A DNA stretch of 64,000 nt, from NCBI GenBank assembly GCA_023434025.1, contig JAEYTL010000025.1, forward strand, positions 1-64,000, read 5' to 3'. Origin of the DNA: Bacteroidota bacterium (GTDB lineage Bacteria; Bacteroidota; Bacteroidia; Flavobacteriales; Flavobacteriaceae). This document shows positions 8,357 through 17,356 of this stretch, one piece after another. The notes below the pieces were generated by a model, which worked only from the letters and a program-made list of their open reading frames with translations, was not told the origin of the DNA and did no database searches. The translations under genes and the position numbers were made by a program. Position 1 is the stretch's first letter. Each line of letters opens with the position of its first letter.

Positions 8357-9967
8357 ATGAATCGAATTATACTGTTTTTTCTGTTACTGACTTTGACGGG
8401 TAATGCACAAAATTTTACCCGGCGTGATTCGCTGCAAGGAAGTCTGCGTCCGGAACGAACCGCATTTGATGTGCAACGCTATGATTTAAATTTAACAATC
8501 AATCCGGATATCAGAACAATTGTAGGTTTTAATGATATTACGTTTAAATTGATAGAAAAATCAGCCCGAATTCAATTGGATTTGTTTGAAAATATGAATG
8601 TGGACAGCATCATTCACAACAACAAAAAGCTAACTTATCAACGGGAACTGGATGCTGTTTTTATTGATTTACCAACAGAACTTGCTTTAAATTCAGAACA
8701 TACGGTTCGCTTTTACTATTCCGGTAAACCATTGGTTGCCAAACGAGCTCCGTGGGACGGCGGTTTTGTATGGAAAAAAGACAGCAACGGAAAAGATTTT
8801 GTGGGTGTGGCTGTACAGGGAACCGGAGCCAGTTTGTGGTATCCGGTAAAAGACCATCAGACGGATGAACCGGATCGGGGTGCCTCGGTACGGGTGGCCG
8901 TACCTGACGGACTGATGAATGTTTCCAACGGCCGGTTTTTAGGTGAAACGGATTTAAAAAACGGCTATACACGTTGGGACTGGGAAGTGACCAATCCGAT
9001 AAACAATTACAACATTGTTATTAATATAGCCGATTATGTGCATTTTTATGAAAAGCACAACGGTCTGGACCTGGACTATTATGTCTTACGGGAAAATGAA
9101 GCCAAAGCCCGCAAGCATTTTGAAGAAGTAAAACCCATGATGGATTGCTTTCAGGAAAAATTCGGTGCTTATCCGTTTGCGGAAGACGGATTTAAATTGG
9201 TTGAAACGCCTTATTTAGGTATGGAACACCAAAGTGCTGTAGCTTATGGAAATAAGTACATGAAAGGTTATCTGGGAAATGACATGACCGGCACCGGTGT
9301 AGGCTTGCTTTTTGATTACATTACCATTCATGAAACCGGCCACGAATGGTTTGGCAACAGCATCACTTCCAAAGACATTGCCGATATGTGGATTCACGAA
9401 AGTTTTACCACTTATTCGGAATCTGTTTTTGTGGAATGCCAGTTTGGCTATGAAAAGGCCATGGAATACATCAACGGTCAAAAGCGGATGGTGAGCAACC
9501 AAAAACCCGTTATCGGTCAGTTTGGCGTGAATTTTAAAACCGGGAATTCAGACATGTATTACAAAGGAGCTTTGATGCTCAATACTATACGTCATATCAT
9601 TAATGATGATGAGAAATGGTGGAGTTTGCTCCGAAAGTATGCCGAAACCTTTCGGCATCAGATTATTGAAACACAAGATGTCGTAAGCTTTTTTTCTAAA
9701 GAATCCGGACGAAATCTGGCTCCGCTTTTTGATCAATACCTCCATCATAAAAAATTACCGGAACTGGAATTACGGACCAACAAAAAGGCAGTTGAAGCAA
9801 GATGGGTAACAGATGTTACCGGGTTTGAAATGCCGGTTGAATTTTACACCAACAACAAAAAATCGATTATCAGGGTTACAAACCAATGGACAAGAATACC
9901 GAATGCTGTTTCTGTAGAAGAAATTAATTTAGCTCTGTATAAAATGCTGGTAACCGTGAAGAAGTAA
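8357..9967 (+). CDS. M1 family zinc metallopeptidase (aminopeptidase type), secreted
   Basis: This 536-residue protein has a signal peptide (ending GNAQ). An N-terminal beta-rich domain begins with YDLNLTINPD, typical of M1 enzymes. The gluzincin site is complete: HETGH at residues 325-329 and the second zinc-ligand Glu348 in IHESF, giving HExxH-x18-E. The exopeptidase motif is GMEHQ (about 288-292), a variant of GAMEN. The protein ends soon after the catalytic domain, so the large C-terminal helical domain of long M1 enzymes is absent. It probably trims peptides in the periplasm or outside the cell. Confidence 0.93.
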   Translation: MNRIILFFLLLTLTGNAQNFTRRDSLQGSLRPERTAFDVQRYDLNLTINPDIRTIVGFNDITFKLIEKSARIQLDLFENMNVDSIIHNNKKLTYQRELDAVFIDLPTELALNSEHTVRFYYSGKPLVAKRAPWDGGFVWKKDSNGKDFVGVAVQGTGASLWYPVKDHQTDEPDRGASVRVAVPDGLMNVSNGRFLGETDLKNGYTRWDWEVTNPINNYNIVINIADYVHFYEKHNGLDLDYYVLRENEAKARKHFEEVKPMMDCFQEKFGAYPFAEDGFKLVETPYLGMEHQSAVAYGNKYMKGYLGNDMTGTGVGLLFDYITIHETGHEWFGNSITSKDIADMWIHESFTTYSESVFVECQFGYEKAMEYINGQKRMVSNQKPVIGQFGVNFKTGNSDMYYKGALMLNTIRHIINDDEKWWSLLRKYAETFRHQIIETQDVVSFFSKESGRNLAPLFDQYLHHKKLPELELRTNKKAVEARWVTDVTGFEMPVEFYTNNKKSIIRVTNQWTRIPNAVSVEEINLALYKMLVTVKK

Positions 9968-9973
9968 ATATTT

Positions 9974-9999
9974 CTGACAGGTTTTTAAAAACCTGCCAG
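9974..9999. terminator. Symmetrical hairpin between convergent genes
   Basis: CTGACAGGTTTTT pairs with AAAAACCTGCCAG. It lies between the convergent M1 peptidase and menE genes and covers the menE stop codon. The CCTGACAGGT type of repeat is common between genes in Bacteroidota. A bidirectional terminator is plausible, though neither side has a long T run outside the stem. Confidence 0.5.
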
Positions 10000-11058
10000 G
10001 TATGAATTCAACGTTTCTTTCCGGATAATTTTACCCGTTGGTGTTTCTTCAAAATGTTTGACAAAGTGTATTTCCTTTGGTTTTTCATATTTGTCCAGTA
10101 CATCAAAAACAGTATCTTCAATCACAAGCGGTTCGCCTTCAACAAGTAAAACCAACCGTTCCCCCAGAACGGGATCGGGTTTACCGGCTACAAAATAGCG
10201 TCTCGGGATTCTCGTGGTCAGCTTTTCTTCAATTTGCTCCGGAATCAGCTTGATACCACCGCTGTTAACCACATTATCGTAGCGTCCTAACCAGATAAAC
10301 TGGTTTTCGGAAACCATTTCCACAATATCGTTTGTTTCAATAATATCCGGCGAAACAGAAGGAGCTTTAATCAATAAGCAATTTTTATCATCCAGCGACA
10401 ACATGACGTTCGGAAAAACGGTAAACGCTTCCTCCCCCATTTTTCGGGCGGCAATGTGCGTAATGGTTTCGGTCATCCCATAGGTTTCATAAATCTCTGA
10501 TTTAATTTTCAGCAATTTATCTTCCAGGGGCTTGGTAATTTTTGCTCCGCCAATGATTATCTTGCGGATATGCTTCAGCTTATCCAGTGAATACTGAGCC
10601 TGCATGGGCACCAAAGCGGCAAAATCGTAATCGTAATCCAGTTTTTCCAGCGGATGTGAACTCGGAGCCACAAAATCAATTTCCAATCCTAAAATAAACC
10701 CGCGGATCAGCATCATCTTACCGGCCACATAATTGGCTGGCAGGCAGTGCAACACTTTATCTCCCGGTTTTAAGTCAAAAAAATCTCCGGTTGCCAGGGC
10801 AGAACGAACCATCGCCTGTTTATCCACACGGATCAGTTTAGGCTTACCGGTAGAGCCGGATGTATTCATTTCAATATAACTCTTATCATCAAACCAATCC
10901 AGTAAAAAATCACCGACGGGCTTTTCAAAATCTTCCCCTTCCTTGATAAAGCTGTAAGCAAACATGCAAAGCTCTTCCCGGTTCAGGTGAAATCCGTTTA
11001 ACTTGAATTTATTGTGTACGTTATGATACGTAATTTCAGTGTTGATCATGGTGGCCAA
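9985..11058 (-). CDS. menE: O-succinylbenzoate-CoA ligase-like AMP-binding protein (MenE)
   Basis: This 357-residue ANL-superfamily adenylate-forming enzyme has the nucleotide-binding loop TSGSTGKPK (about residues 66-74), the YETYGMTET motif, LGRYDN before the hinge, and the catalytic lysine segment PTGKI near the C-terminus. It is short for the superfamily (usually ~500), as expected of Bacteroidota MenE, which activates o-succinylbenzoate with CoA in menaquinone synthesis. No other men genes are adjacent, so the substrate is inferred from length and pattern. The start may be the first ATG (11058) or the ATG three codons later (11049); either overlaps the end of the CPBP gene upstream, so the two are probably co-transcribed. 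Confidence 0.8.
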   Translation of the reverse strand: MATMINTEITYHNVHNKFKLNGFHLNREELCMFAYSFIKEGEDFEKPVGDFLLDWFDDKSYIEMNTSGSTGKPKLIRVDKQAMVRSALATGDFFDLKPGDKVLHCLPANYVAGKMMLIRGFILGLEIDFVAPSSHPLEKLDYDYDFAALVPMQAQYSLDKLKHIRKIIIGGAKITKPLEDKLLKIKSEIYETYGMTETITHIAARKMGEEAFTVFPNVMLSLDDKNCLLIKAPSVSPDIIETNDIVEMVSENQFIWLGRYDNVVNSGGIKLIPEQIEEKLTTRIPRRYFVAGKPDPVLGERLVLLVEGEPLVIEDTVFDVLDKYEKPKEIHFVKHFEETPTGKIIRKETLNSYLAGF

Positions 11059-11974
11059 TGGTGTTAATTAAATCATTTTCAGGACTGTATTCATATACTT
11101 TTCCGGTCAGTTTTTCTTTCCAGTTTGTCCATTTGTATTTCCTACCAAAAATAAACAAAAGAATCGGAAAAATAACCAGCACCGGAAACAAAACATCAAA
11201 GCCGGCTGAAGGTTCAGAAACGTCTTTCAGGATAGAATGTGTTTGAAATGCTGTCCAGTCTGCCGTGACCAGAAGTGCCCCGACCAAATTGTTGGCGGCA
11301 TGAAATCCCAAAGCCAGTTCCAGTCCTTCATCCATCAGGGTGATAATGCCCAGAAAAAATCCGGTTCCGATATAATAAACCATGATAATCATTCCGAGTT
11401 TCCCAACTTCCGGGTTAGCAATATGCATTAAGCCGAAGGAAACTGACGTAAATAACAACGGAATCAGCCGGCTTTTGGTCAGCACGCCAATCCCCTGCAT
11501 CAGGTATCCCCTGAAAAAATATTCTTCAAAACTGGTTTGTAACGGAATCAATAAGATTGCCAATATCAGAAACGGTAAAAATTTAACCGGATCAAAATTA
11601 ACCACAAAACTTTCCGGTGATAAAAAGTAAACAATCAAGGTGGTCACTACCGTAAAGGCACCCCAGACCGCAAACGAAAAAAACACCCTTTTCCAGTCGA
11701 TTTTTGTTCTGGATGTGGTCAGGCTCCGGATACTTTGCCCGTGAATGAACTTAACCCAAAAAAGCAAAACAACACAGCAGACAGCTAACTGACCAACCAT
11801 AATGGCAAAGGTTAAATTGGTGCCCAGTTCCTGAATCATCAATTGTATCATTTCTTCCACATTTACATCTGCAGTGGCAATGAAATTCAGTACGATCAAC
11901 CCCATAAACACCAACGGGATGGGCAGGTAAAGAATAAAATTGAATTTTTTATTGTTAATCTGATCAATATACAT
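11036..11974 (-). CDS. CPBP family intramembrane glutamic endopeptidase
   Basis: This 312-residue protein has about eight hydrophobic segments. The family (Abi/CAAX protease-like) motifs are present in order: SFEEYFFRG (EExxxR), FGLMHIANP (FxxxH) and HAANN (HxxxN), which form the membrane-buried active site. Relatives process CAAX proteins or act in bacteriocin self-immunity; the substrate here is unknown. Its 3' end overlaps the menE start by 23 bases, so the two are likely an operon. A TAnnTTTG box lies about 20 bases upstream of the start. Confidence 0.88.
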   Translation of the reverse strand: MYIDQINNKKFNFILYLPIPLVFMGLIVLNFIATADVNVEEMIQLMIQELGTNLTFAIMVGQLAVCCVVLLFWVKFIHGQSIRSLTTSRTKIDWKRVFFSFAVWGAFTVVTTLIVYFLSPESFVVNFDPVKFLPFLILAILLIPLQTSFEEYFFRGYLMQGIGVLTKSRLIPLLFTSVSFGLMHIANPEVGKLGMIIMVYYIGTGFFLGIITLMDEGLELALGFHAANNLVGALLVTADWTAFQTHSILKDVSEPSAGFDVLFPVLVIFPILLFIFGRKYKWTNWKEKLTGKVYEYSPENDLINTIGHHDQH

Positions 11975-11993
11975 AAGTAAAATTTTAGTTTTT

Positions 11994-12001
11994 CAAATAT
12001 A
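11994..12001 (-). promoter_or_regulatory. Bacteroidota -7 box (TATATTTG)
   Basis: On the minus strand TATATTTG matches TAnnTTTG exactly, about 20 bases upstream of the CPBP protease start. Confidence 0.6.
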
Positions 12002-12080
12002 GGTCATTTGTTCAGGAATATGTTACATTTTTTTTAACTAAAATTGAATGGCAATACTTTTACTTTGTAAAAAAACTGAT

Positions 12081-12422
12081 ATGATAAAAATTTTACATAA
12101 CCCAAGATGTGGTAAATCCAGAGAAGGACTTGCCCTGCTGGAGCAATCGGGAAAACCGTTTGAAACAATAAACTATCTGAATAATCCCCTAAGTGAAGCG
12201 GAATTGACAACGCTGATTCAAAAGCTAAACATTGCTCCCCTTGAGCTGGTCAGGCAAAAAGAAAAGATATGGACTGAGCAGTTCAAAGGAAAAAACCTAT
12301 CGGACGCGGCTATTATCAAGGCCATGGCAACCCATCCGATTCTGATGGAAAGACCTGTTGTAATAACCGGAAACAAAGCCGTCATAGGGCGTCCGCCTCA
12401 AAAAATAGTCGATTTTATTTAG
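12081..12422 (+). CDS. ArsC/Spx-family arsenate reductase-like protein
   Basis: This 113-residue thioredoxin-fold protein starts MIKILHNPRCGKSR, with the single nucleophilic Cys10 of glutaredoxin-linked arsenate reductases. The arginines that bind the oxyanion also seem to be there (RQKE near residue 60, ERPVV and IGRPP near the C-terminus). In-frame ATGs occur at 12048 and 12081; I prefer 12081 because family members begin at this point and the extra 11 residues look unrelated. With no ars operon nearby, the gene may serve general redox or stress roles and not arsenic resistance. Confidence 0.85.
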   Translation: MIKILHNPRCGKSREGLALLEQSGKPFETINYLNNPLSEAELTTLIQKLNIAPLELVRQKEKIWTEQFKGKNLSDAAIIKAMATHPILMERPVVITGNKAVIGRPPQKIVDFI

Positions 12423-12478
12423 AATCAGTTAACACATCATTTAACAAACCTTTGTGATTTTAAGGTTAAACCTATCGA

Positions 12479-12486
12479 TATTTTTG
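12479..12486 (+). promoter_or_regulatory. Bacteroidota -7 box (TATTTTTG)
   Basis: An exact TAnnTTTG match 33 bases upstream of the TonB-type receptor start. Confidence 0.6.
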
Positions 12487-12519
12487 CAGTCATAGCATAC
12501 GAATCAAAAAACCAACTTA

Positions 12520-14973
12520 ATGAGAAATTTTAAAGCTGTTGCCATACTCTTGTTTTTGAGTATATCAACATTGTCCTTTGCCCAGCGACCGGAACCTAAA
12601 AAAATAAAAGTTACCGGAAAAGTAATTGAAAAATCCTCTTCACAACCGTTAGAATATGCCACTATTGTTTTTGAAAGTGTTCGCAATCCGGAAATGATTA
12701 CAGGGGGAATTACCGATGCAAAGGGAGAATTTGACATTGAAGTAAATGCGGGAAACTACAACATCCGGATTGAGTTTATCTCATTCAAAACCGTAGAATT
12801 TAAAAGCCGTAACCTGCAGTCAAACATTAATTTAGGCACAATTTCCTTAACCGATGATTCAACCATGCTGGAAGGCGTTGAACTGAGAGCAGAGGCCTCC
12901 ACTGTTGAAATAAAATTAGACAAACGGGTGTATAATGTAGGACAGGATATGATGGTAAAAGGCGGAACCGTGAGTGATGTGCTGGACAATGTTCCTTCCG
13001 TTTCCGTTGATGTGGAGGGGAATGTGAGTTTGAGAGGAAACGAAAATGTACGGATTCTTATTGACGGAAGACCTTCGAATGCCATCAACGTAACCGATGC
13101 CTTGCGTTTACTTCCCGCAGATGCAATTGACAAAGTAGAAGTAATCACCAACCCTTCTGCCCGTTATGATGCGGAAGGCGGTGGCGGTATTTTGAATATC
13201 ATCCTCAAAAAGGGAAAAAACCAGGGATTAAACGGTGTGGTTACCGGAACCGTTGGTGACCCCCGAAATTATGGCTTAACCGGAAACATCAACTTCAAAT
13301 CAGAAAATTTCAATGTGTTTGCCACGTTAGGTTACAGCGACAGAAACAGTCCCGGAAATTCAAAAACCGATTCAGAATATTTTGATCAGGACGGCAACAC
13401 GACCGGCTTTATCAATGAAAGAAGAAAAAATAACCGGTTAAGAGAGGCTTACAACGGAAGTTTCGGATCAGAATGGTACCTGGACAAAACAACCACCTGG
13501 ACCAATACAGTATCTTACCGCCGGGACAACGGCTCCAATCCGGACGAAGTACTGTTTTATGATTATGATGCTGACTTTAATTATCTGGGAGTCCGCCGTC
13601 GTTTTAACGACCAGACCAATAAAGGCGAAAACATAGAATATGCCTCTAACCTGATCAAGAAATTCAAAAAAGACGGTCATCAGCTTACAGTTGATTTTTC
13701 AACTTCATTGAACAAAGACAATGATTTTTCCTATATTTTTGATGCCACTGACCAGACAACGGCTAACATTCAACGCCAGAACCGGAATTTATTCCAGACC
13801 GATTATGTGCTTCCGATTGGAGAAAACACCCGTTTTGAAGCCGGTTACCGTGGTGATTTTACCAAAGTAATCACTGATTTTGATGTGGAGACCTTTAACG
13901 ATGATACGAACGAGTTTGAAACGGATCCGAGGTTTTCAAATTTATTTGAATACAAGGAGTATGTAAATGCTCTTTATACGCAGTTTGGCTCAAAAATCAA
14001 TAAATTTTCATACCTGTTCGGTTTAAGATGGGAGGACTCAAACATCGGAGTTAATCTGATTTCCAACAACGATTACAACAACAAACGCTACAACAACTTT
14101 TTCCCGAGTGCCTTTTTTGCTTATGAAATATCGGAAAAAAGCAATGTGACATTGAGTTACAGCCGCAGGATTCAGCGGCCAAGAGGGCGTTTTCTTAACC
14201 CAACAGCCAATCTTTCGAGCAACATCAATATCTTTCAGGGAAATCCGGATTTAGATCCGGCGATGACCGATGCGTTTGATTTGGGCTATATTAAAAGGTG
14301 GACAAAATTCACCCTGAGTACTTCAGCCTATATCAACAAAACCAATGATGTTTTTCAATTCATCCGAAGAGAATCCGGTGATTTTGAAAATGGTGTACCG
14401 GTTATCTTAAGCGGCCCGATTAACTTAGCGACCGAATACCGTTTCGGTTTTGAATTCACCTTAAACTATAACCCTTATAAATGGTGGAGACTAAACGGTA
14501 ACTTTAACTTTTTCCGCAATGAAACACAAGGAGAATACAATTATGTGAACTTTGAAGGCAATCCGGTTAACATCAACTTAGACAATGTAGCCACCAGCTG
14601 GTTTGCCCGTATCAATTCAAAGGTCTCCCTGCCGTATGGCATAGACTGGCAGACCAACGCCACATACAACGCTCCGCAAACCACGGCACAAGGTAAGAAC
14701 TTAGGTGTTTTGAGTGCTAACCTGGCCTTGAGCAAAGATATTCTGAAAGACAAAGCCACCATTGCTTTTAACGTGAGTGATATTTTTAACTCCAGAAAGA
14801 GGATTTTTGAAACCTACCTGCCCAATGTAAACTCATCGGGCGAAATGCAATGGCGGGAAAGACAAATCAATCTTTCCATCACCTATCGTTTTAACAAACC
14901 GAAAAACGAAAAGGAAAGAATGCCCAGAAGAGATAATAACGGCGATGACGGTGAATTCATGGGAACACCATAA
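12520..14973 (+). CDS. TonB-dependent receptor-like outer-membrane beta-barrel protein
   Basis: This 817-residue protein has a signal peptide (ending SFAQ). Then follows a CarboxypepD_reg-like domain (about residues 28-120, VTGKVIEKSSSQPLEYATI) typical of Bacteroidota receptors. A plug domain (about 140-240) contains LRGNENVRILIDGRPS and IEVITNPSARYDAEGGGGI-type segments. The rest is a ~550-residue beta-barrel rich in aromatic/Asn strands, ending in a penultimate-strand pattern (INLSITYRFN). This is the outer membrane beta-barrel subfamily without a SusD partner. The substrate cannot be read from the sequence; no iron or sugar genes are adjacent. It is a single gene with its own promoter box and terminator. 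Confidence 0.92.
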   Translation: MRNFKAVAILLFLSISTLSFAQRPEPKKIKVTGKVIEKSSSQPLEYATIVFESVRNPEMITGGITDAKGEFDIEVNAGNYNIRIEFISFKTVEFKSRNLQSNINLGTISLTDDSTMLEGVELRAEASTVEIKLDKRVYNVGQDMMVKGGTVSDVLDNVPSVSVDVEGNVSLRGNENVRILIDGRPSNAINVTDALRLLPADAIDKVEVITNPSARYDAEGGGGILNIILKKGKNQGLNGVVTGTVGDPRNYGLTGNINFKSENFNVFATLGYSDRNSPGNSKTDSEYFDQDGNTTGFINERRKNNRLREAYNGSFGSEWYLDKTTTWTNTVSYRRDNGSNPDEVLFYDYDADFNYLGVRRRFNDQTNKGENIEYASNLIKKFKKDGHQLTVDFSTSLNKDNDFSYIFDATDQTTANIQRQNRNLFQTDYVLPIGENTRFEAGYRGDFTKVITDFDVETFNDDTNEFETDPRFSNLFEYKEYVNALYTQFGSKINKFSYLFGLRWEDSNIGVNLISNNDYNNKRYNNFFPSAFFAYEISEKSNVTLSYSRRIQRPRGRFLNPTANLSSNINIFQGNPDLDPAMTDAFDLGYIKRWTKFTLSTSAYINKTNDVFQFIRRESGDFENGVPVILSGPINLATEYRFGFEFTLNYNPYKWWRLNGNFNFFRNETQGEYNYVNFEGNPVNINLDNVATSWFARINSKVSLPYGIDWQTNATYNAPQTTAQGKNLGVLSANLALSKDILKDKATIAFNVSDIFNSRKRIFETYLPNVNSSGEMQWRERQINLSITYRFNKPKNEKERMPRRDNNGDDGEFMGTP

Positions 14974-14980
14974 ATAATAC

Positions 14981-15009
14981 AAAAAGGGACGCAATTGCGT
15001 CCCTTTTTT
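14981..15009 (+). terminator. Rho-independent terminator of the receptor gene
   Basis: A strong stem, AAGGGACGCAATTGCGTCCCTT, followed by a T run, 8 bases after the stop. It may work in both directions, because the small minus-strand gene at 15034 ends just beyond it. Confidence 0.9.
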
Positions 15010-15033
15010 GATCAATATATTTTATCAAATATA

Positions 15034-15195
15034 TTATTCAGCGTCTTTTTTTGCTCTTTTCTCTTTGATTAATTCCATAATCGCTCCGCCCAACCAATAG
15101 TGAACAAAACCAACTAAAAAAATCATCAACCAGAAACCGATGGTTAAAATGGTTAAGAAAAGTAAAAAGCCTAAGTACTGTTGAAATTCAAACAT
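15034..15195 (-). CDS. Small membrane protein, 53 residues
   Basis: An open frame reads MFEFQQYLGFLLFLT to the end KEKRAKKDAE. It has one long or two short hydrophobic segments (about residues 7-37) and a strongly charged C-terminal tail. The pattern of membrane segment plus lysine-rich end, and the tight fit between two terminators/promoters, suggest a real gene too short for standard length cut-offs. I do not recognise a family. It is convergent with the TonB-type receptor gene and shares its terminator region. Confidence 0.7.
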   Translation of the reverse strand: MFEFQQYLGFLLFLTILTIGFWLMIFLVGFVHYWLGGAIMELIKEKRAKKDAE

Positions 15196-15569
15196 GTTTT
15201 CCGGAATTTTTCGAATTCAGATACAAATGTAAATGAACTTAATCATTTTATCAACATAAACTCAAAAATATTTTAAAATAGGATTGTTAATAAGTAAATT
15301 TGCGTCAGTTGTCAGTTTTTAATGATTGCGGATAAGGAGTTTGTAAGGAACATGAAGGATGATGCAACAAATCCGTATAAACCCATTACAGCAAAGCTGT
15401 CAAAAATCCGTGAAAGTCTGCGTTCAGTGTCAGCTGATCTGTTTGATCCGCGTTCCATTTACAGGTCCCGGGTTTCGATTTTCAGGTATAACACATAAAT
15501 TTCAACTATTTTTAAAATTATAAAATCCGTGTTCAATAAAAAAATTAAATATAATAAATAAACACAACC
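15196..15569. other. Intergenic region upstream of fumC with degenerate repeat
   Basis: A TAAATTTG box lies at 15295-15302. From about 15310 to 15470 the text is repeat-like (AAAATCCGTGAAAGTCTGCG, GATCCGCGTTCCATTT), of the same kind as the repeat at about 5490-5600. I see no gene. Confidence 0.45.
15295..15302 (+). promoter_or_regulatory. Bacteroidota -7 box (TAAATTTG)
   Basis: An exact TAnnTTTG match, but 268 bases from the fumC start. It may be the fumC promoter separated from the gene by the repeat. Confidence 0.4.
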
Positions 15570-16967
15570 ATGAATTACCGTATCGAAAAAGACACCATGG
15601 GCGAAGTAAAAGTACCCGCCGACAAATACTGGGGAGCACAAACCGAACGTTCCCGCAACAACTTTAAAATAGGCCCGTCGGCTTCTATGCCCAAAGAAAT
15701 CATCGAAGGTTTTGCCTACCTGAAAAAGGCGGCTGCCTATGCCAACCACGACTTAGGTGTTTTATCTCAAGAAAAAAGAGATGCTATTGCAGCTGTCTGC
15801 GATGAGATCTTAGCCGGCAAATTAGACGACCAGTTTCCGTTAGTGATCTGGCAAACCGGTTCCGGAACGCAAAGCAATATGAACGTGAATGAAGTAATTG
15901 CCAACCGGGCACAGGTTTTAGGCGGATTCAACATCGGTGAAGGCGAACAATTGGTAAAAGCCAACGATGACGTAAACAAATCGCAGTCATCTAACGACAC
16001 CTTCCCTACCGGTATGCACATTGCCTGCTACAAAGCCGTAATGGAGAAAACCATTCCCGGCGTTACACAGCTCCGCAACACGCTTAAAGCGAAAGCTGAC
16101 CAATATAGGCAGGTGGTAAAAATCGGCCGTACCCATTTAATGGATGCCACTCCCCTTACCTTAGGGCAGGAATTTTCAGGATATGTATCACAATTAGACC
16201 ACGGATTAAAAGCCTTGAAAAATACCCTGGAACACCTTTCAGAACTGGCACTGGGCGGAACTGCCGTGGGTACCGGACTGAATACCCCTCCGGGATATGA
16301 CGTAAAAGTGGCGGCATACATCGCCCGGTTCACCGGATTGCCGTTTGTAACCGCTGAAAATAAATTTGAAGCCCTAGCGGCTCACGATGCCATTGTAGAA
16401 TCGCACGGAGCTTTGAAAATGCTGGCCGTTTCGTTAAACAAAATTGCCAACGATATACGGATGATGGCCTCAGGCCCCCGCTCCGGTATCGGTGAAATTT
16501 TTATTCCGGAAAACGAACCCGGTTCATCCATTATGCCCGGAAAGGTAAACCCCACCCAATGCGAAGCCCTGACCATGGTTTGTGCTCAGGTGATGGGTAA
16601 CGATGTGGCCATTACGGTGGGCGGCACACAAGGTCACTATGAATTAAATGTATTTAAACCCGTCATGGCGGCTAATTACCTTCAATCGGCCATTCTGATC
16701 GGTGATGCCTGTGTTTCATTTGACGAGCATTGTGCACAGGGAATCGAGCCAAACTATAGCAGAATCAAAGAACTGGTTGACAATTCCTTAATGCTGGTAA
16801 CGGCTTTAAACACCAAGATCGGTTATTACAAAGCAGCTGAAATTGCCCAAACGGCTCATAAAAACGGTACAACTTTAAAAGACGAAGCCGTTCGGTTGGG
16901 CTATGTTTCACCGGAGGATTTTGATGCCTGGGTAAAACCGGAAGATATGGTGGGAAGCCTGAAGTAA
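15570..16967 (+). CDS. fumC: Class II fumarate hydratase (fumarase C)
   Basis: This 465-residue enzyme converts fumarate to malate in the TCA cycle. The length and motifs are those of FumC: GSGTQSNMNVNEV (about residues 97-109), GRTHLMDATPLTLGQEFSGY, and the superfamily signature GSSIMPGKVNPTQ, whose serine loop holds the catalytic base. GTAVGTGLN and NDIRMMASGPRSG are also typical. Fumarase and not aspartase is favoured by the start MNYRIEKDTMGEVKVPADKY. It stands alone, with a terminator directly after it. Confidence 0.97.
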   Translation: MNYRIEKDTMGEVKVPADKYWGAQTERSRNNFKIGPSASMPKEIIEGFAYLKKAAAYANHDLGVLSQEKRDAIAAVCDEILAGKLDDQFPLVIWQTGSGTQSNMNVNEVIANRAQVLGGFNIGEGEQLVKANDDVNKSQSSNDTFPTGMHIACYKAVMEKTIPGVTQLRNTLKAKADQYRQVVKIGRTHLMDATPLTLGQEFSGYVSQLDHGLKALKNTLEHLSELALGGTAVGTGLNTPPGYDVKVAAYIARFTGLPFVTAENKFEALAAHDAIVESHGALKMLAVSLNKIANDIRMMASGPRSGIGEIFIPENEPGSSIMPGKVNPTQCEALTMVCAQVMGNDVAITVGGTQGHYELNVFKPVMAANYLQSAILIGDACVSFDEHCAQGIEPNYSRIKELVDNSLMLVTALNTKIGYYKAAEIAQTAHKNGTTLKDEAVRLGYVSPEDFDAWVKPEDMVGSLK

Positions 16968-16989
16968 TTCCTCTTTTAAAATAAATACT

Positions 16990-17019
16990 GAAAGCACTTT
17001 CGAAAGAAGGTGCTTTTTT
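16990..17019 (+). terminator. Rho-independent terminator of fumC
   Basis: AAAGCAC...GTGCTTTTTTG: a stem with a short internal mismatch and a T run, 22 bases after the stop. Confidence 0.8.
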
Positions 17020-17024
17020 GTTAG

Positions 17025-17165
17025 AAGCTAATCCCGCTTTTCGCTACAAGCTTTGGCTCTAAATCCTTTTTTTCTAAGGTCCGGCAGGAGCTTCTATGGT
17101 CGCTCTGCCAAACCAAGAAAAAACAGGCTTTCTTCACCAAAGGCTTTTCGCTGCAATCGGGGCTG
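17025..17165 (-). repeat. ~140-bp flavobacterial intergenic element
   Basis: Read on the minus strand it runs from AGCCCCGATTGCAGCGAAAA through a GC-richer middle to TAGCGAAAAGCGGGATTAGC. I recognise these two ends from intergenic elements scattered through Flavobacterium genomes. The repeated GCGAAAAGC inside each end gives a loose symmetry. The function is unknown to me. It lies right after the fumC terminator, at the edge of the accessory region. Confidence 0.55.
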
Positions 17166-17305
17166 TGAGATTGTGCTTAAAAAGAATTTTATTAGTTAAC
17201 ATAGTACAAAAAACATCCAACAAATAAAAAGTCTATTTGATAATTTGTAAGATTATTTGATTATTTTTGGATAACTATAAATTGATATTCGTCAGGCATA
17301 TAAAC

Positions 17306-17326
17306 GAGTTAGGCGTAATGCTAACA
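17306..17326 (+). repeat. Cassette-like site A (3' half)
   Basis: GAGTTAGGCGTAATG followed by CTAACA. It resembles the 3' tail of site D (CCGTTGGCGGTAATTTTG) and lies 31 bases before the start of the first cassette-like gene. No 5' arm is recognisable. Confidence 0.4.
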
Positions 17327-17356
17327 GTGACCGTACCAATCTGAACAGTTAGAAAA

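Noticed and set aside
12048..12080. Upstream start for the ArsC-like gene
   Set aside because: The extra 11 residues do not match the family, which begins at the MIKILHNPRC methionine.
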